A stretch of 64,000 bases of DNA from Actinokineospora bangkokensis (GCF_001940455.1 NZ_MKQR01000013.1:62001-126000); one strand, 5' to 3'. Counted from the stretch's first letter, positions 33,604 through 41,904 are shown. Translations and numbers: made by a program. Notes: generated from the letters alone by a model not told the origin.

Positions 33604-35045
33604 CCGGCAGGCGCGGCGGCCGGCTGCCCGAGCTGCCCTCGGTGCTGGCGGCCCGCGCGCCCCGGGTCGTGGTGGTCGGCGACGCCATCCTGGACGTGTG
33701 GCTGCACGGCGACGCCGACCGGCTGTGCCGGGAGGCGCCCGCCCCCGTCGTCTCGGTGCGGCACCGGACCGCCAGCCCCGGCGGCGCGGCCAACACGGCC
33801 GTGAACCTGGCCGCGCTCGGCGCCGACACGACCCTGGTGACCCCCATCGGGGACGACGCGGCGGGCGCGGAGCTGCGCGGGCTGCTGACCGCCGCCGGGG
33901 TCCGGGTGCGCGGGTGCGCGCGGGGGGCGCGCACGGTCGTCAAGCACCGGGTGCTGGCCGACGACCACCTGATGGTCCGCTACGACGAGGGCGAGGCGGA
34001 GCGCTGGGCGTGCCCGCCCGTCGCCGTCACCGACGCCCTCGTCGGCGCGGACGCGCTGGTCGTCTGCGACTACGGCCTGGGCGCCTGCGACGACCTGGTC
34101 GACCGGCTGCCCACGTGGCGCACGAGCCTGCCGCTGCTGGTGGTCGACGCCCACGACCCGGCCCGCTGGCGCGGCGCCCGGGCGGACGTGGTCACGCCCA
34201 ACGCGGGCGAGGTCGCCCGGCTGCTGGGCACCGACCTGCCCGCCGACCGGGTGGCGCACCTGACCGCCCGCGGCGGCGACGTGCTGGCCGCCGCGGGCGC
34301 GGGCGCCGTGGTGGCGACGCTGGACCGGGAGGGCGCGCTGGTGCTCACCCCCGGCGCCCGCCCGCACCGCACGTGGGCCGACCCGGCGCCGGAGACGCAG
34401 GCGTCCGGGGCGGGCGACACGTTCTGCGCCGCCCTCACCGCCGCGCTCGCCTGCGACGTCCCGCTGCCGCTGGCCGCGGAGCTGGCCCAGGCGGCCGCGG
34501 ACGTGGTGGTGCACCGGCCGGGCACCTCGGTGTGCGGCACCGCCGAACTGGTCGCCGCGCTCGGCGGGAACCGGGCCGTGCCGCTGGAGGCACTGGTGCC
34601 GGTGGTGGCGCGGGCGCGGGCGGGCGGGGCGCGGGTGGTGCTGACCAACGGCTGCTTCGACGTGCTGCACCGCGGCCACATCGCCTGCCTCACCGAGGCC
34701 AGGGCCATGGGCGACCTGCTGGTGGTGGGGGTCAACGACGACGCGTCGGTGCGGGCGCTCAAGGGCGGCGGCCGACCGGTGAACCCGCTGGCCGACCGGG
34801 TGGCGGTGCTGTCCGCGCTGAGCTGCGTCGACCACCTCGTCGCCTTCTCCGGCACCGACGCCCGCGCCCTGGTGTCGGCGCTGCGCCCGGACGTCTACGC
34901 CAAGGGCGGCGACCACAGCGCCGCGGACCTGCCCGAGGCCGCGGCGGTGCGGGCCGCGGGAGGGCAGGTGCGCATCGTCAACCGGTTGGCGGACGTGTCC
35001 ACCTCCGTCGTCCTCGACCGCATCACCGCCGCGCACCCCGCCTGA
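33600..35045 (+). CDS. hldE: HldE-like heptose kinase/nucleotidyltransferase, copy 2
   Basis: A 481-residue bifunctional HldE. The kinase domain (about 20-320) has GDAILDVWLHGDADR, the canonical PGGAANTAVNLAALGA, KHRVLADDHLMVRYD and SGAGDTF. The cytidylyltransferase domain (about 345-481) has TNGCFDVLHRGH, NDDASVRALKGGGRPVNP and YAKGGDHS. All expected motifs are present, so this copy could do both the kinase and the adenylyltransferase steps. It ends the eight-gene operon, which stops at a strong hairpin at 35062-35099. Two HldE proteins in one operon is unusual. Confidence 0.9.
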   Translation: MTGRRGGRLPELPSVLAARAPRVVVVGDAILDVWLHGDADRLCREAPAPVVSVRHRTASPGGAANTAVNLAALGADTTLVTPIGDDAAGAELRGLLTAAGVRVRGCARGARTVVKHRVLADDHLMVRYDEGEAERWACPPVAVTDALVGADALVVCDYGLGACDDLVDRLPTWRTSLPLLVVDAHDPARWRGARADVVTPNAGEVARLLGTDLPADRVAHLTARGGDVLAAAGAGAVVATLDREGALVLTPGARPHRTWADPAPETQASGAGDTFCAALTAALACDVPLPLAAELAQAAADVVVHRPGTSVCGTAELVAALGGNRAVPLEALVPVVARARAGGARVVLTNGCFDVLHRGHIACLTEARAMGDLLVVGVNDDASVRALKGGGRPVNPLADRVAVLSALSCVDHLVAFSGTDARALVSALRPDVYAKGGDHSAADLPEAAAVRAAGGQVRIVNRLADVSTSVVLDRITAAHPA

Positions 35046-35061
35046 CCACCCCCGGACGACG

Positions 35062-35099
35062 ATCGGCCCCCGCCCCGGGGAAACGGGGTGGGGGCCGAT
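35062..35099. terminator. Bidirectional terminator hairpin
   Basis: 16-bp arms 35062-35077 and 35084-35099 with one G-T wobble and a 6-nt loop, right after the heptose operon and before the end of the P450 gene on the other strand. Confidence 0.8.
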
Positions 35100-35109
35100 G
35101 GCGCCGGGG

Positions 35110-36360
35110 TCAGCGCGTCGCGACCCGCTGATCGGGCACCGAGGACGCGGCCTCCCCCGCGACGAGGGTGAAGCGGCTGCGCGGGGTGGTCGGGATGCGG
35201 TCGAGCGGGATCTCCAGGTCTTGCTCCGGCACCTCGTAGCGGGCCGCGGCCAGCTTCTGCGCGATCGCGGACAGCACCGCGACCACCACGTCCTCCCCGG
35301 GGCAGCGGTGCCCGGTGCGCGGGTCGCCCGCCCCCTGCGGGATCAGCTCGTAGGCGCCGATGTGCCGGTCGAGGAAGCGGGTCGGGTCGAACGAGTACGG
35401 CTCGGGGAAGATCTCCGGGTCGTGGTTGTGCCCGTAGAGGTCGAGGATGACCATCGTCCCCTCGGGGATGCGCACCCCGTGGAACTCCGCGTCGCGGCTG
35501 GCCAACCCGCCCAGGAACGGGGCGAACGGGTAGAACCGGCGCACCTCGTGGGCGAAGGCCACCGCGTACGCCCGGTCGCGCTCCACCCGCCCGCGGTGCT
35601 GCGGTCACTGGTGCAGGGCGTGCGCGGCGAAGGTGGCGAAGTAGGCGATGGCCACGGTCGGCCGCACGACGTTCAGGATCTCCACCGCCGCCACGCGCGG
35701 GCTCAGCAGCGCGCCGTCGGCGTCGCGGTGGTGGGCGATGGCGTGCACCGCGGAGTCGGCGGGCACCTGCGTGCTGCCGTCGCGGATGGCCTTGACGACC
35801 CCGCCGAGCCGCTTCTCCTGCCGGGCGCGCGCCGCGCGGGCCTGGAAGTGGCGCGGCGACGGGGTGGCGAACCCGTCCACCATCGCGGCGAGGTCGTGGG
35901 CGGTGGGGGCGATGTCCTCCGGGCGCAGCGGCAGGCCGATCCAGCCGAAGACCGCGGCGGTGAGGATGCGGGCGGCCTCGTCGAACAGGGTCACCGGCTG
36001 CCCCGGCGTCCACACCCCGGCGACCCCGTCCCAGGTCCGCTCCACCCGCGCCACCAGGTCCGCGATGCCGTGGTGGTTCATCAGCAGGGACGTGAACAGG
36101 TGCTTGCGCCCGCGGTGGGCGGCCCCGTCGAGGGTGTGCACGGCGCCGTGGCCGAACAGCGTGCTCTTGACCGGCCCGGGCAGGGCGCCGTGCCGGTGGA
36201 CGTTGGCCTCGTCGTAGAAGAACCGGGCCGCCTCGACGCCGTGGATGCAGGTGGCCCGCTTGCCCATCAGCCGCGTGCGCAGCACCGGGGCGCCTTCGGC
36301 CCGCAGCCGGTCGGGCAGCCAGGCGTAACCCCGGGTCAGTACCGAAAGGGACTCGTCCAT
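35110..36360 (-). pseudogene. CYP152-like P450 peroxygenase interrupted by an in-frame TGA
   Basis: A full-length P450 frame of 417 codons broken by one TGA at 35605-35607, with no frameshift: both halves are in the same frame. The N-half (251 residues) ends FAAHALHQ just after NVVRPTVAIAYFATF, whose Arg-Pro pair is the CYP152 fatty-acid peroxygenase signature replacing the usual acid-alcohol pair. The C-half has HEVRRFYPFAPFLGG, and the heme ligand Cys is in GHRCPGED. The stop lies where relatives continue without a gap; a TGG-to-TGA change would explain it. A stress-type promoter 9 bp before the ATG is intact. It is either a recent pseudogene, a sequencing error or read through. Confidence 0.85.
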
Positions 36361-36369
36361 GGCGCGCGG

Positions 36370-36394
36370 CTACCCGGTCGGGGGACGGGAAAAC
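36370..36394 (-). promoter_or_regulatory. SigB/SigF-type promoter of the P450 gene
   Basis: Minus strand GTTT, 15 bp, GGGTAG; 9 bp to the ATG, so a leaderless mRNA is predicted. Divergent from 36417-36440. Confidence 0.68.
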
Positions 36395-36416
36395 GCGGCG
36401 TTCGCCGCGGCCGGTG

Positions 36417-36440
36417 GTTGACCGGCGTCGATTCGGGCAT
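36417..36440 (+). promoter_or_regulatory. SigB/SigF-type promoter of the stress SDR
   Basis: GTTG, 14 bp, GGGCAT (one mismatch), 24 bp before the ATG. Confidence 0.45.
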
Positions 36441-36464
36441 TCGGGGGTCGAGGAAGGGAGACGC

Positions 36465-37355
36465 ATGACCGACCAGCACACCCGGCAGGACCCGACCACC
36501 CAGCACCCCGCCGACCTGCCCGGGCAGGAGCAGGAGCACCCCGGCGGCACCGGCGAGGTCAGCCCCGAGCCCGACCACGGCGAGCACACCTACCGGGGCT
36601 CCGGGCGCCTGCGCGACACCCGCGCGGTCATCACCGGCGGTGACTCCGGCATCGGCCGGGCCGTCGCCATCGCCTTCGCCAGGGAGGGCGCGGACGTGGT
36701 GCTGGCCTACCTGCCCGAGGAGCAGCAGGACGCCGAGGACACCGCCCGCTGGGTCCGGGAGGCGGGTCGCACCGCGGTCCTGGTCCCCGGCGACCTGCGC
36801 GACGAGGACCACTGCAAGCTCGTGGTGGACAAGGCCGTGCAGGAACTCGGCGGCGTCGACGTCCTGGTCAACAACGCCGCCTACCAGATGTCGCAGCCCG
36901 AGGGCCTGCTCGGCATCAGCACCGAGCAGTTCGACCGGGTGCTCAAGACCAACCTGTACGCGATGTTCTGGCTGTGCAAGGCCGCCGTGCCGCTGATGCG
37001 GCCCGGGTCCGCGATCATCAACACCTCGTCCATCCAGGCGCAGGACCCCTCGCCGCACCTGCTCGACTACGCCACCACCAAGGCGGGCATCGTCAACTTC
37101 ACCAAGGGCCTGTCGCAGGACTTGGCGGAGAAGGGCATCCGGGTCAACTCCGTGGCCCCCGGTCCGATCTGGACACCGCTGATCCCGGCGACGATGAACG
37201 AGGACAGCGTCGCCGACTTCGGCAAGCAGACCCCGCTGGGGCGCGCGGGCCAGCCCGCGGAACTCGCCCCCGCCTACGTCTTCTTCGCCTCCCAGGAGTC
37301 GAGCTACGTGACCGGCGAGGTGCTGGCGGTCACCGGAGGCAAGCTGTTCAGCTGA
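36465..37355 (+). CDS. SDR oxidoreductase of the YghA/YdaD stress type
   Basis: A 296-residue SDR with a long hydrophilic N-terminal tail (about 45 residues rich in Gln, Pro, His) before the Rossmann motif ITGGDSGIGRAVA. The active site YATTKAG has an upstream NTSSIQ serine. Members of this long-tailed group are general-stress proteins in Bacillus and actinobacteria. Its reaction is not known. GGAAGGGAG precedes the ATG at 36465. A stress-type promoter is adjacent and divergent from that of the P450. Confidence 0.88.
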   Translation: MTDQHTRQDPTTQHPADLPGQEQEHPGGTGEVSPEPDHGEHTYRGSGRLRDTRAVITGGDSGIGRAVAIAFAREGADVVLAYLPEEQQDAEDTARWVREAGRTAVLVPGDLRDEDHCKLVVDKAVQELGGVDVLVNNAAYQMSQPEGLLGISTEQFDRVLKTNLYAMFWLCKAAVPLMRPGSAIINTSSIQAQDPSPHLLDYATTKAGIVNFTKGLSQDLAEKGIRVNSVAPGPIWTPLIPATMNEDSVADFGKQTPLGRAGQPAELAPAYVFFASQESSYVTGEVLAVTGGKLFS

Positions 37356-37363
37356 CGTGACCG

Positions 37364-37394
37364 CGGGGTGGTGGCACCCACCGCCACCACCCCG
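37364..37394. terminator. Bidirectional terminator hairpin
   Basis: Perfect 12-bp arms 37364-37375 and 37383-37394 around a 7-nt loop, between converging SDR and Fur-family genes. Confidence 0.78.
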
Positions 37395-37407
37395 TCGGCC
37401 GGGGTGC

Positions 37408-37839
37408 TCACGCCGCGGTCAGGCAGCGCGCGCACAGGCCCCAGAAGGTGATCTCGGCCTCGTCGGGGATGAACTGGGGCAGCTCGGGCGGGGCCAGGCA
37501 GGGCGCGGTCGCGGGCAGGCAGTCGATGTCGGAGATCGAGCCGCACCGGCGGCAGATCGCGTGGTGGTGGTTGTCGCCCACCCGCGACTCGTAGGACATC
37601 GCGTGCCCGGCGGGCTGGATGCGGCGCAGCAACCCCGCCGCCACCAGGGCCTCCAGCACGTCGTAGACGGTCTGGGTGGCGACCTTGCCCATCTGCGAGC
37701 GCACGCCCAGGGCGATGTCGGCGGCGGTCTGGTGCGGCCTGCCGTCCAGGCTGCGCAGGACCGCGACGCGCTGCTTGGTCACGCGCAGCCCCGCCGCGCG
37801 CAGGCTGTTCTCCGGCGTAGGGGGTGTGGAGAGGGTCAT
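37408..37839 (-). CDS. Fur-family metalloregulator
   Basis: A 143-residue Fur/PerR-family repressor. The winged helix covers about 10-80 (LRVTKQRVAVLRSL... QTVYDVLEALVAAGLL). A metal site is in GDNHHHAICRRCG, with structural zinc cysteines CRRC...C and CARC near the end. It could sense iron or peroxide; PerR is plausible given the stress context. The ATG overlaps the stop of the upstream SDR by 4 bp. No katG is adjacent, unlike many actinobacterial furA genes. Confidence 0.9.
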   Translation of the reverse strand: MTLSTPPTPENSLRAAGLRVTKQRVAVLRSLDGRPHQTAADIALGVRSQMGKVATQTVYDVLEALVAAGLLRRIQPAGHAMSYESRVGDNHHHAICRRCGSISDIDCLPATAPCLAPPELPQFIPDEAEITFWGLCARCLTAA

Positions 37840-38624
37840 CGCAGGGCCCCGCGGGGCTTGGTGACCCAGCCGAGGGCGGTGGCGGCGAGGCGTTCGGGGG
37901 TCAGCCGGGTGAGGACGTGCGCGACGCGGGTGAGGGGTGAACCGCCGTAGACGGTGGGGCGGCCCGCCATCATCGCCTCGTACGCCTGGGCGGCGACCTC
38001 CTCCGGGTCGTCCTTGGGCACGCGCGCGGCCAGCGGGGTGTCGAGCTGGCCGGAGCGGGCGAAGAACGCGGTGGCGGTGGGGCCGGGCCGCAGGGTCGTC
38101 ACGGTGACGCCGGTGCCGCGCAGCTCCGCGCGCAGGCCCGCGGTGAAGTTGCTCAGGAACGCCTTGGACGCGTTGTAGACGACCTGGTACGGGCCGGGCG
38201 CGGCGTCCACGATGGACGAGGTGACCAGGACCCGGCCGTGGCCGCGGCGGACCATGGCGGGCAGGAACACCTTCGCCAGGTGCACCACGGCCCGCACGTC
38301 GAGGTCCACCGCGCGCAGCTGGTCGGACAGCGCCGTGCCGCCCGCGAACTCCCCGCCCACGGCGGTGCCCGCGTTGAGCACCAGCGAGGTCGGCTCCCCG
38401 ATCTCGCGGACCGCGGCGACCAGGTGGTCGACGCCCTCCTCGGTGGCCAGGTCCGCGCGGACGGCGCGACCGCAGGTCAGCGCCGCCGCCTCCGCCTCCA
38501 CCGCTTCCTCGTCGGCCGCCATGACCACCTCGACGCCCTCGGCGTCGAAGCGTCGGGCCAGCGCCAGGCCGATGCCGCTGGACGCACCGGTCACGACGGC
38601 GAACGGCGTCGGTATCGCGTGCAC
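37836..38624 (-). CDS. Short-chain dehydrogenase/reductase
   Basis: A 262-residue classical SDR. The cofactor motif is VTGASSGIGLALA (about 10-22), the active site VYNASKAFL, with an upstream Ser in VTSSIVD. RPGPTATAFF follows. It is translationally coupled to the Fur-family gene (ATGA overlap), so both respond to the same signal. The GTG at 38624 is preceded by a GGAGG/AGGGGAT region, and a GTGT-N15-GGGTAC promoter lies at 38660-38684. Substrate unknown. Confidence 0.87.
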   Translation of the reverse strand: MHAIPTPFAVVTGASSGIGLALARRFDAEGVEVVMAADEEAVEAEAAALTCGRAVRADLATEEGVDHLVAAVREIGEPTSLVLNAGTAVGGEFAGGTALSDQLRAVDLDVRAVVHLAKVFLPAMVRRGHGRVLVTSSIVDAAPGPYQVVYNASKAFLSNFTAGLRAELRGTGVTVTTLRPGPTATAFFARSGQLDTPLAARVPKDDPEEVAAQAYEAMMAGRPTVYGGSPLTRVAHVLTRLTPERLAATALGWVTKPRGALR

Positions 38625-38659
38625 GGGATCCCCTCCTCCGGGTTGCGCGGACCGGGGTT

Positions 38660-38684
38660 GTACCCCCTGCGCAGGCGTCCACAC
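38660..38684 (-). promoter_or_regulatory. SigB/SigF-type promoter of the SDR-Fur operon
   Basis: Minus strand GTGT, 15 bp, GGGTAC, 35 bp from the start codon. Confidence 0.6.
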
Positions 38685-38757
38685 CTGCGCGCGCGGTTCC
38701 CCCGCGCCCGGTGGTGGCGTACCCTCGGGGGCAGCGGACGGTGGGGGGTGCGCCATC

Positions 38758-39075
38758 CTGACGATCACCACGACCGCGCGCGGCGACGCACTCGTCGTCC
38801 GCGTGCGCGGCGACCTGGAGGCCACCGCCGCGGCCCGGTTGGACGAGGAGTTCTACGTCCACTTGGAACGGCGGGCGCCGGTGCCCCGGCTGGTGGTGGA
38901 CCTGTGCGACACCGGGTTGGTGTCCGCGCGCGGGGTGCACACGCTGATCGGCGCCGCGGAGCGCTGCGCGGACCAGGGCACCCGGATGGAGGTCCTGGTC
39001 AGCACCGGCACGGTGGCCGCGCGGGTGCTGCGGGCGGCGGGCACGGGCACCCGCCTGCGCGTCACCGAGTCCTGA
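38758..39075 (+). CDS. STAS-domain (anti-anti-sigma-like) protein
   Basis: About 105 residues forming one STAS domain: LVVRVRGDLEATAAARL, then VDLCDTGLVSARGVHTLI. STAS proteins antagonise RsbW-type kinases by binding them. Where SpoIIAA has DSSG, with the phospho-Ser next to Gly, this protein has SARG, so regulation by phosphorylation is doubtful. No ATG, GTG or TTG fits the conserved start; a CTG at 38758 behind a G-rich run is used, with low certainty. It converges on the gmhB-like gene. Confidence 0.65.
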   Translation: MTITTTARGDALVVRVRGDLEATAAARLDEEFYVHLERRAPVPRLVVDLCDTGLVSARGVHTLIGAAERCADQGTRMEVLVSTGTVAARVLRAAGTGTRLRVTES

Positions 39076-39094
39076 GGCGGGTTCCGGGCGCGAG

Positions 39095-39607
39095 TCAGGA
39101 GAGGGCCAACCGCACCGCGTCGAGCAGCGAGCCCGCGACCCGCGGCGCCCGCTCCACCTCCTCGGGCAGGGTCACGGGGGTCGGCACCAGGATCGCCTGC
39201 GCGCCTGCGGCCTCGGCGGCGCCGACGTCCGCGGCGATGTCCCCGATGACGACGGCGTCGCGGGCGGGCACCCCGAGGTCCGCGCACGCGGACAGGACCA
39301 GGCCCGGTTCCGGCTTGCGGCAGGCGCACCCGGCCTCGGCCACGTGCGGGCAGTAGCGCCACGTGCCGAACCGGCCCAGCAGCTGGTCGACCCTGGCGTT
39401 GACCGCGCGCACGGCGTCGTGGGTGAGCAGCCCGCGGCCGATGCCCGACTGGTTGGACACCACGCCCGTCCGCACGCCGTGCAGGCGCACCTCGTCGAGG
39501 GCTTGACGGGCGCCCGGGACGAGGCGCACCCGCCGGGGATCGCCGTTGTAGGGCACGTCGTGGACCAGGGTCCCGTCGCGGTCGAACAGGATCGCGCGGA
39601 CTGCCAC
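39095..39607 (-). CDS. gmhB: GmhB-like heptose-bisphosphate phosphatase (HAD family)
   Basis: A 170-residue HAD phosphatase of the GmhB/HisB-N type. It has FDRDGTLV (catalytic Asp pair), SNQSGIGRG, the zinc loop CPHVAEAGCACRKPEPG and GDIAADVGAA. GmhB removes the C7 phosphate from heptose 1,7-bisphosphate between the two HldE steps, which completes the pathway encoded at 29543-35045. GAGGAGG precedes the GTG. It is downstream of a GT9 gene on the same strand, probably in one operon with it. Confidence 0.87.
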   Translation of the reverse strand: MAVRAILFDRDGTLVHDVPYNGDPRRVRLVPGARQALDEVRLHGVRTGVVSNQSGIGRGLLTHDAVRAVNARVDQLLGRFGTWRYCPHVAEAGCACRKPEPGLVLSACADLGVPARDAVVIGDIAADVGAAEAAGAQAILVPTPVTLPEEVERAPRVAGSLLDAVRLALS

Positions 39608-39625
39608 AGCGGCCTCCTCGGGGTG

Positions 39626-39653
39626 TCGGCGGAAATCTCTCGGCGGAAATCTC
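39626..39653. repeat. Two identical 14-bp tandem repeats
   Basis: TCGGCGGAAATCTC occurs at 39626-39639 and again at 39640-39653, just upstream of the gmhB Shine-Dalgarno and within the GT9-gmhB gap. Confidence 0.9.
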
Positions 39654-39692
39654 TCGGGGAGGTGGGGGGAGAAGTCGGCGGGTTCGAGCGGC

Positions 39693-40592
39693 TCAGGGCA
39701 ACAGGTCGCGTGCCGCGGCCAGCACGTCCGCGGCGCCGACCCCGAGCAGCGCGGGGTCCGGGTCGTCGGCGAACGGGTCGCCGCGGCGGGCGTGGTCGGC
39801 GCTCAGGGCGATGTGCGGGCCGGGCGGCGGGCCCCACTCCCTGGTGCTGACCGGCCCGAACAGCACCACCGAGGGCGTGCGGTAGGCCGAGGCGAGGTGG
39901 GCCACGCCGGTGTCCCCGCAGATCACCAGCTCGGCGGCGGCGACGGTGGCGGCCAGCGCGGGCAGTTCCAGCGCCCCGCCGAGGTCGTCGGCACCGGACG
40001 CGGCGGCGACCCGCGCGGTCAGCGCGCGCTCCCCGGGCGAGCCGGTGATGGCGACCCGGTGGCCGCGGTCGCGCAGGACGCGGGCCACGGCGGCGAACCG
40101 GTCGGCGGGCCAGCGCTTGCTGCCGTACCCGGCACCCGGGTGCACCAGCACGGCGCCGGGGGCGGCGGGTGGCCAGTCGGGCACCGGCAGGTCCAGCTCG
40201 GCGGGGTCGGCGGGGATGCCGTGGGCGTCGAGCAGCCTGCACCACCGCTCCCGCTCGTGGATGCCGTCGAGCCAGCTCGGCCCCGACCACCCGTGGCCCG
40301 CGTGCCCGATCCGGCGCACCGGGTCCAGGGCGTCGAGGACCTGGTTGCTGCGCGGACCGGTGCCGTGCAGGTTGACCACGGCGCCGGCCCCGCGCAGCCG
40401 CTCGGGCAGGTCCACGAGCCCGTCGAGCGCCAGCACCTCGTCGACGCAGCCGGTGGCCGCCATCAGCGGCGCGGGCCGCAGCCCGCAGGCGAGCACCACC
40501 CGCTCGTCCGGGAACTGCCGCCGGAGCGCGCGCAGCGCGGGCACGGCGACCAGCAGGTCACCGAGGTTGAGGGAGCGCAGGACCACGATCAC
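39693..40592 (-). CDS. GT9 heptosyltransferase-like protein
   Basis: A 299-residue GT9 protein. It opens with VIVVLRSLNLGDLLVAVPAL. NLHGTGPRSNQVL, VLVHPGAGYGSKRWP and VICGDTGVAHLASAYRTP follow, with the donor-binding Asp-Thr-Gly typical of heptosyltransferases. It is the third GT9 gene in the window. The GTG at 40592 has no good Shine-Dalgarno but lies 10 bp after a perfect GTTT-N15-GGGTAG promoter, so it is probably leaderless. The gmhB-like gene follows downstream. It diverges from a GT4 gene. Confidence 0.85.
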   Translation of the reverse strand: MIVVLRSLNLGDLLVAVPALRALRRQFPDERVVLACGLRPAPLMAATGCVDEVLALDGLVDLPERLRGAGAVVNLHGTGPRSNQVLDALDPVRRIGHAGHGWSGPSWLDGIHERERWCRLLDAHGIPADPAELDLPVPDWPPAAPGAVLVHPGAGYGSKRWPADRFAAVARVLRDRGHRVAITGSPGERALTARVAAASGADDLGGALELPALAATVAAAELVICGDTGVAHLASAYRTPSVVLFGPVSTREWGPPPGPHIALSADHARRGDPFADDPDPALLGVGAADVLAAARDLLP

Positions 40593-40602
40593 GGGGGCTG
40601 CG

Positions 40603-40627
40603 CTACCCGGTGCTCCCCCCGGCAAAC
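40603..40627 (-). promoter_or_regulatory. SigB/SigF-type promoter of GT9-gmhB
   Basis: Minus strand GTTT, 15 bp, GGGTAG, a full match, 10 bp from the GTG. Confidence 0.7.
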
Positions 40628-40662
40628 GCCGCAGCACCGATCGGGGAGACCCACCGCAGGAG

Positions 40663-40687
40663 GTTTGATTCGACCCGAGGTGGGCAA
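40663..40687 (+). promoter_or_regulatory. SigB/SigF-type promoter of the GT4 gene
   Basis: GTTT, 15 bp, GGGCAA (one mismatch to GGGTAA), 11 bp before the ATG. The nearby AGGAGG is too far from any in-frame start to be a ribosome site. Confidence 0.5.
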
Positions 40688-40698
40688 AACCGTGCTGG

Positions 40699-41904
40699 AT
40701 GCGACACGACCCGGTCACCGAGCCACCCGAAGGCCCGCTCGCCATCGCGATGGTCAGCCTCCACGCGAACCCGCTGGCAGCGGGCTCCGCGACGGCCCAG
40801 GAGGTGAGCCAGCACGTCGCCCACCTGGCGGCGGGGCTGGTGGGGCTGGGCCACGACGTCGTCGTGTACACCCGCCGCAGCGACCCCGACTCCCCGGCCG
40901 AACAGCTCTCCGGGACCGGTTTCCGCGTCGTCAACCTCGACGCCGGGCCCGCCCGCCCGCTGTCGCCGGAGGACAGCCACCCCTACGTCGGCGAGTTCAC
41001 CGACCGGATGCGCGCGCACTGGACGCACTCGCCGCCGGACGTGGTGCACGCGCACTTCTGGCTCTCCGGGCTGGCCGCGGTGCTCGCCGCCCGGGAGACC
41101 GGCGTGCGCGTCGTGCAGACCTTCCACGAGTTCGCCAGGGGCAGCGCGCCCGGGGCGGCGCAGCGGGCGAAGGTGGAGCGGATGGTCGCCCTCGCGGTCG
41201 ACCACGTCATCACGCCCACGTCGTCGCGGCTGGCGCACGTCGTGCGGATGGGGGTGCCGCGCCCCTCGATCACCGTCGTGCCGAGCGGGGTGGACACCAC
41301 CACGTTCCGCCCCGACGGCCCGCGCGCCGAGCGGGGCCTGCCGCACCGGCTGGTGGTGCCGGGCGAGCCGGTCGCCCGCTCCGGGTTCGCCACGGCCCTG
41401 CGCGCGGCGTCGACCCTGCCGGAGACCGAGGTGGTCATGATCGGCGCGGGCCTGCACAGCCAGGACGGCACCGCGCTGCGCGCCCTCGTCCACGACCTCG
41501 GGCTCACCGGCCGCGTCCACCTGACCGGTCCCGGCACGCCCGAGGAGCGCGCGGCGCTGCTGCGCTCGGCCGACGTGGTGGTGTGCCCGCAGCAGCACGA
41601 CGGCTTCTGCATCCCGGCCATCGAGGCCATGTCCTGCGGCGTCCCGGTGGTGGCCGCGCCGGTGGGCGGGTTGGCGGACACCGTCGTCGACCAGGTCACC
41701 GGCGTCCACCTGAGCCAGCACACCCCGCGCGAGCTGGCGATGGTGCTGCGCCCGCTGCTGGGCAACCCCGGGATGCGCGAGCAGCTGGGCGTCGCGGGCC
41801 GCGACCGCGCCGTGCACCGCTACGACTCCGCGCGGGTGGCCGCGGAGGCGGAGCTGGTCTACCGGGGCGACCACGCCACCGCGGACATCGCGCTCCCCAA
41901 GTAG
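40699..41904 (+). CDS. GT4-family glycosyltransferase
   Basis: A 401-residue GT4 enzyme. IAMVSLHANPLAAG starts the acceptor domain, VVPSGVDTTTF lies in the hinge, and HDGFCIPAIEAMSCGVPVV carries the donor region in which the first Glu of EX7E is replaced by Asp or Gly. It is paralogous to the enzymes at 20758 and 28296. The ATG lies 11 bp after a -10-like box and lacks a Shine-Dalgarno, so it fits the leaderless group. It faces the GT9-gmhB unit across a bidirectional promoter region. Confidence 0.85.
   Translation: MRHDPVTEPPEGPLAIAMVSLHANPLAAGSATAQEVSQHVAHLAAGLVGLGHDVVVYTRRSDPDSPAEQLSGTGFRVVNLDAGPARPLSPEDSHPYVGEFTDRMRAHWTHSPPDVVHAHFWLSGLAAVLAARETGVRVVQTFHEFARGSAPGAAQRAKVERMVALAVDHVITPTSSRLAHVVRMGVPRPSITVVPSGVDTTTFRPDGPRAERGLPHRLVVPGEPVARSGFATALRAASTLPETEVVMIGAGLHSQDGTALRALVHDLGLTGRVHLTGPGTPEERAALLRSADVVVCPQQHDGFCIPAIEAMSCGVPVVAAPVGGLADTVVDQVTGVHLSQHTPRELAMVLRPLLGNPGMREQLGVAGRDRAVHRYDSARVAAEAELVYRGDHATADIALPK

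Noticed and set aside
35605-35607. TGA in the P450 as a selenocysteine codon
   Set aside because: The heme ligand is a normal Cys in the GHRCPGED motif, the TGA falls in a variable linker after the I helix, and no SECIS-like hairpin is seen just downstream.
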